From positions 1-25,258 of the forward strand of contig NZ_CALLVP010000021.1 in the NCBI RefSeq assembly GCF_938010505.1: DNA of 25,258 nucleotides, given 5' to 3'. Each line of letters opens with the position of its first letter. Position 1 is the first letter of the stretch. The translations under genes were made by a program, and so were the position numbers. The stretch comes from an uncultured Veillonella sp. Lineage in GTDB: Bacteria > Bacillota > Negativicutes > Veillonellales > Veillonellaceae. This document shows, piece after piece, positions 24,267-25,258 of this stretch. Under the pieces are notes generated by a model that was not told where the DNA came from, did not search any database, and was given only the letters and a program-made list of their open reading frames with translations.

Positions 24267-25258
24267 TTATTCGTAATGTAATGCATCGATTGGATTGAGT
24301 TTAGCCGCTTTACGAGCAGGGTAAATACCAAAAATCAAACCGATAGCCATAGAGAAGCCAAAGGACATTATGATCGTTGGGATTGATACAACTGTACTCA
24401 TACCTGATGCCATTCCGATTAATTTCGACGCACCTATGCCGAAGGCAATACCGATGAAGCCACCCATCAAACTTATTACAACGGCTTCTATTAGGAACTG
24501 TGTAACGATTACGCTATACGTAGCACCCAATGCTTTACGAACACCAATTTCTCGAGTTCGTTCCGTTACAGATACGAGCATAATATTCATAATACCAATA
24601 CCGCCTACAACTAGAGAAATTGCCGCTACAGCCCCTAAGAACAAAGTAAATGTTCCCGTAGTCTGAGCCACTGTTTCCATGATGGATTTCATATTTTGAA
24701 TATTAAAATCATCCAAATTAGGATCTTTGATACTATGGCGAACACGTAATAGATTTTCTATATCCGCCTGCAAACGATCAATACCTTCATCATCCTTAGC
24801 CACAACATACACCATGCGAAGATAGTCAATGCCCTCTACGCGTTCCATCGATGTAGTATATGGAATTAAGACCGTATCATCTTGGTCATTGCCCATAGTT
24901 CCGTTCCCTTTACTTTTGAGAACACCGATGACACGGAACGGTATATTCTTAACTCGAATTTCCTTGCCTACAGGATTTTCATCGGCAAACAAATTTTTTA
25001 CTACTGTTTGGCCCACAACCGCTACGCGTTCACGGTTTTGTACATTTTTATCGGAGAAAAATCGACCAGATGTCATAGTCCAATTATTTACGTCCTGAAA
25101 GTTAGCATTAACCCCCGCAACAGATGTAGTCCAGTTTTTATTTTGATAAATCACCACATAATAGCCATTCGTCATAGGACTGGCAGCTTTTACACCTTCT
25201 AACTTGGCAATAGCTTCATAGTCAGATATTTTCAACGATTTCATGGACCCCTGCGAAG
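24267..25258 (-). CDS. MacB-like ABC transporter permease, partial (N-terminus beyond window)
   Basis: Membrane permease of the MacB/FtsX type, which uses cytoplasmic ATP hydrolysis to drive conformational change in a periplasmic domain for export of peptides, lipids or drugs. The frame stays open to the window edge (codons for SQGS precede the first ATG at 25244), so that ATG is internal and not the start. About 330 residues are seen: the MacB periplasmic core (LEGVKAASPMTNG, VNNWTMTSGRFFS, RVAVVGQTVVKNLF, NPVGKEIRVKNIPFRVIGVL), then three membrane segments starting at FTLFLGAVAAISLVVGGIGIMNIMLVSV, the RTREIGVRKALGA coupling loop, and the terminal YPARKAAKLNPIDALHYE. The ATPase and adaptor genes would lie to the right. 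Substrate unknown. Confidence 0.93.
   Translation of the reverse strand, partial: SQGSMKSLKISDYEAIAKLEGVKAASPMTNGYYVVIYQNKNWTTSVAGVNANFQDVNNWTMTSGRFFSDKNVQNRERVAVVGQTVVKNLFADENPVGKEIRVKNIPFRVIGVLKSKGNGTMGNDQDDTVLIPYTTSMERVEGIDYLRMVYVVAKDDEGIDRLQADIENLLRVRHSIKDPNLDDFNIQNMKSIMETVAQTTGTFTLFLGAVAAISLVVGGIGIMNIMLVSVTERTREIGVRKALGATYSVIVTQFLIEAVVISLMGGFIGIAFGIGASKLIGMASGMSTVVSIPTIIMSFGFSMAIGLIFGIYPARKAAKLNPIDALHYE

Noticed and set aside
25244..25258. Treating the ATG at 25244 as the start of the ABC permease
   Set aside because: The frame remains open to the window edge, no ribosome site precedes it, and it falls inside the MacB periplasmic domain.
1..25258. tRNA, rRNA, riboswitch, CRISPR, insertion sequence or phage genes
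   Set aside because: I scanned intergenic stretches and both strands by eye and saw no cloverleaf, T-box core, spaced repeat array, transposase or integrase; covariance and profile searches could still find something small.

Overview
The window looks like core chromosome of a diderm Firmicute of class Negativicutes, most likely Veillonella or a close relative. This rests on recalled protein resemblance, moderate-to-low GC with very AT-rich intergenic DNA, and gene content: phosphatidylserine decarboxylase plus a WecG/TagA glycosyltransferase (envelope), and a PEP synthase flanked by Firmicute-type gluconeogenesis regulators. I see no rRNA, tRNA, CRISPR array, prophage, insertion sequence or plasmid module. 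Seventeen genes are called; all but rpmB and the class A PBP lie on the minus strand. The first (psd) and last (MacB-like permease) run off the window edges.

Layout from low to high coordinates. (1) 1-3022: psd, a TagA/WecG glycosyltransferase and guaB, tightly spaced and transcribed leftward, preceded by a small 4-oxalocrotonate tautomerase gene with its own promoter and a strong terminator just before guaB. (2) 3083-5617: recG divergent from rpmB, the latter ending in a bidirectional terminator. (3) 5623-10631: the pyruvate/PEP control region. ppsA (PEP synthase) has a good promoter and terminator. Next on the same strand is an operon of a CcpN-type HTH-CBS repressor, the PEP synthase regulatory kinase/phosphorylase, and dgt. 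(4) 10644-12752: a CoA-type Nudix hydrolase gene and tyrS, each a separate unit. (5) 12765-15073: the plus-strand class A PBP with a long Lys/Asp/Glu-rich tail, ended by two strong hairpins. (6) 15111-23992: thioesterase, pheS, pheT, U32/RlhA-like protein and mutS2, transcribed leftward, with a hairpin between pheT and the U32 gene. (7) 23993-24266: a 274-bp intergenic stretch with short direct repeats and a terminator. (8) 24267-25258: a MacB-like ABC permease.

The most coherent biological story is region 3. The enzyme that makes PEP from pyruvate sits beside the kinase/phosphorylase expected to switch it off and on at Thr411, next to catalytic His413, and beside a repressor of the family that controls gluconeogenic genes in Bacillus. 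That fits an organism growing on lactate or other organic acids that must make sugars from pyruvate. The rest is housekeeping: GMP synthesis, DNA repair, translation, wall synthesis and ribosome or rRNA maintenance. I did not find a clearly new system. The findings are mainly unusual regulatory layouts, motif departures and short repeats.
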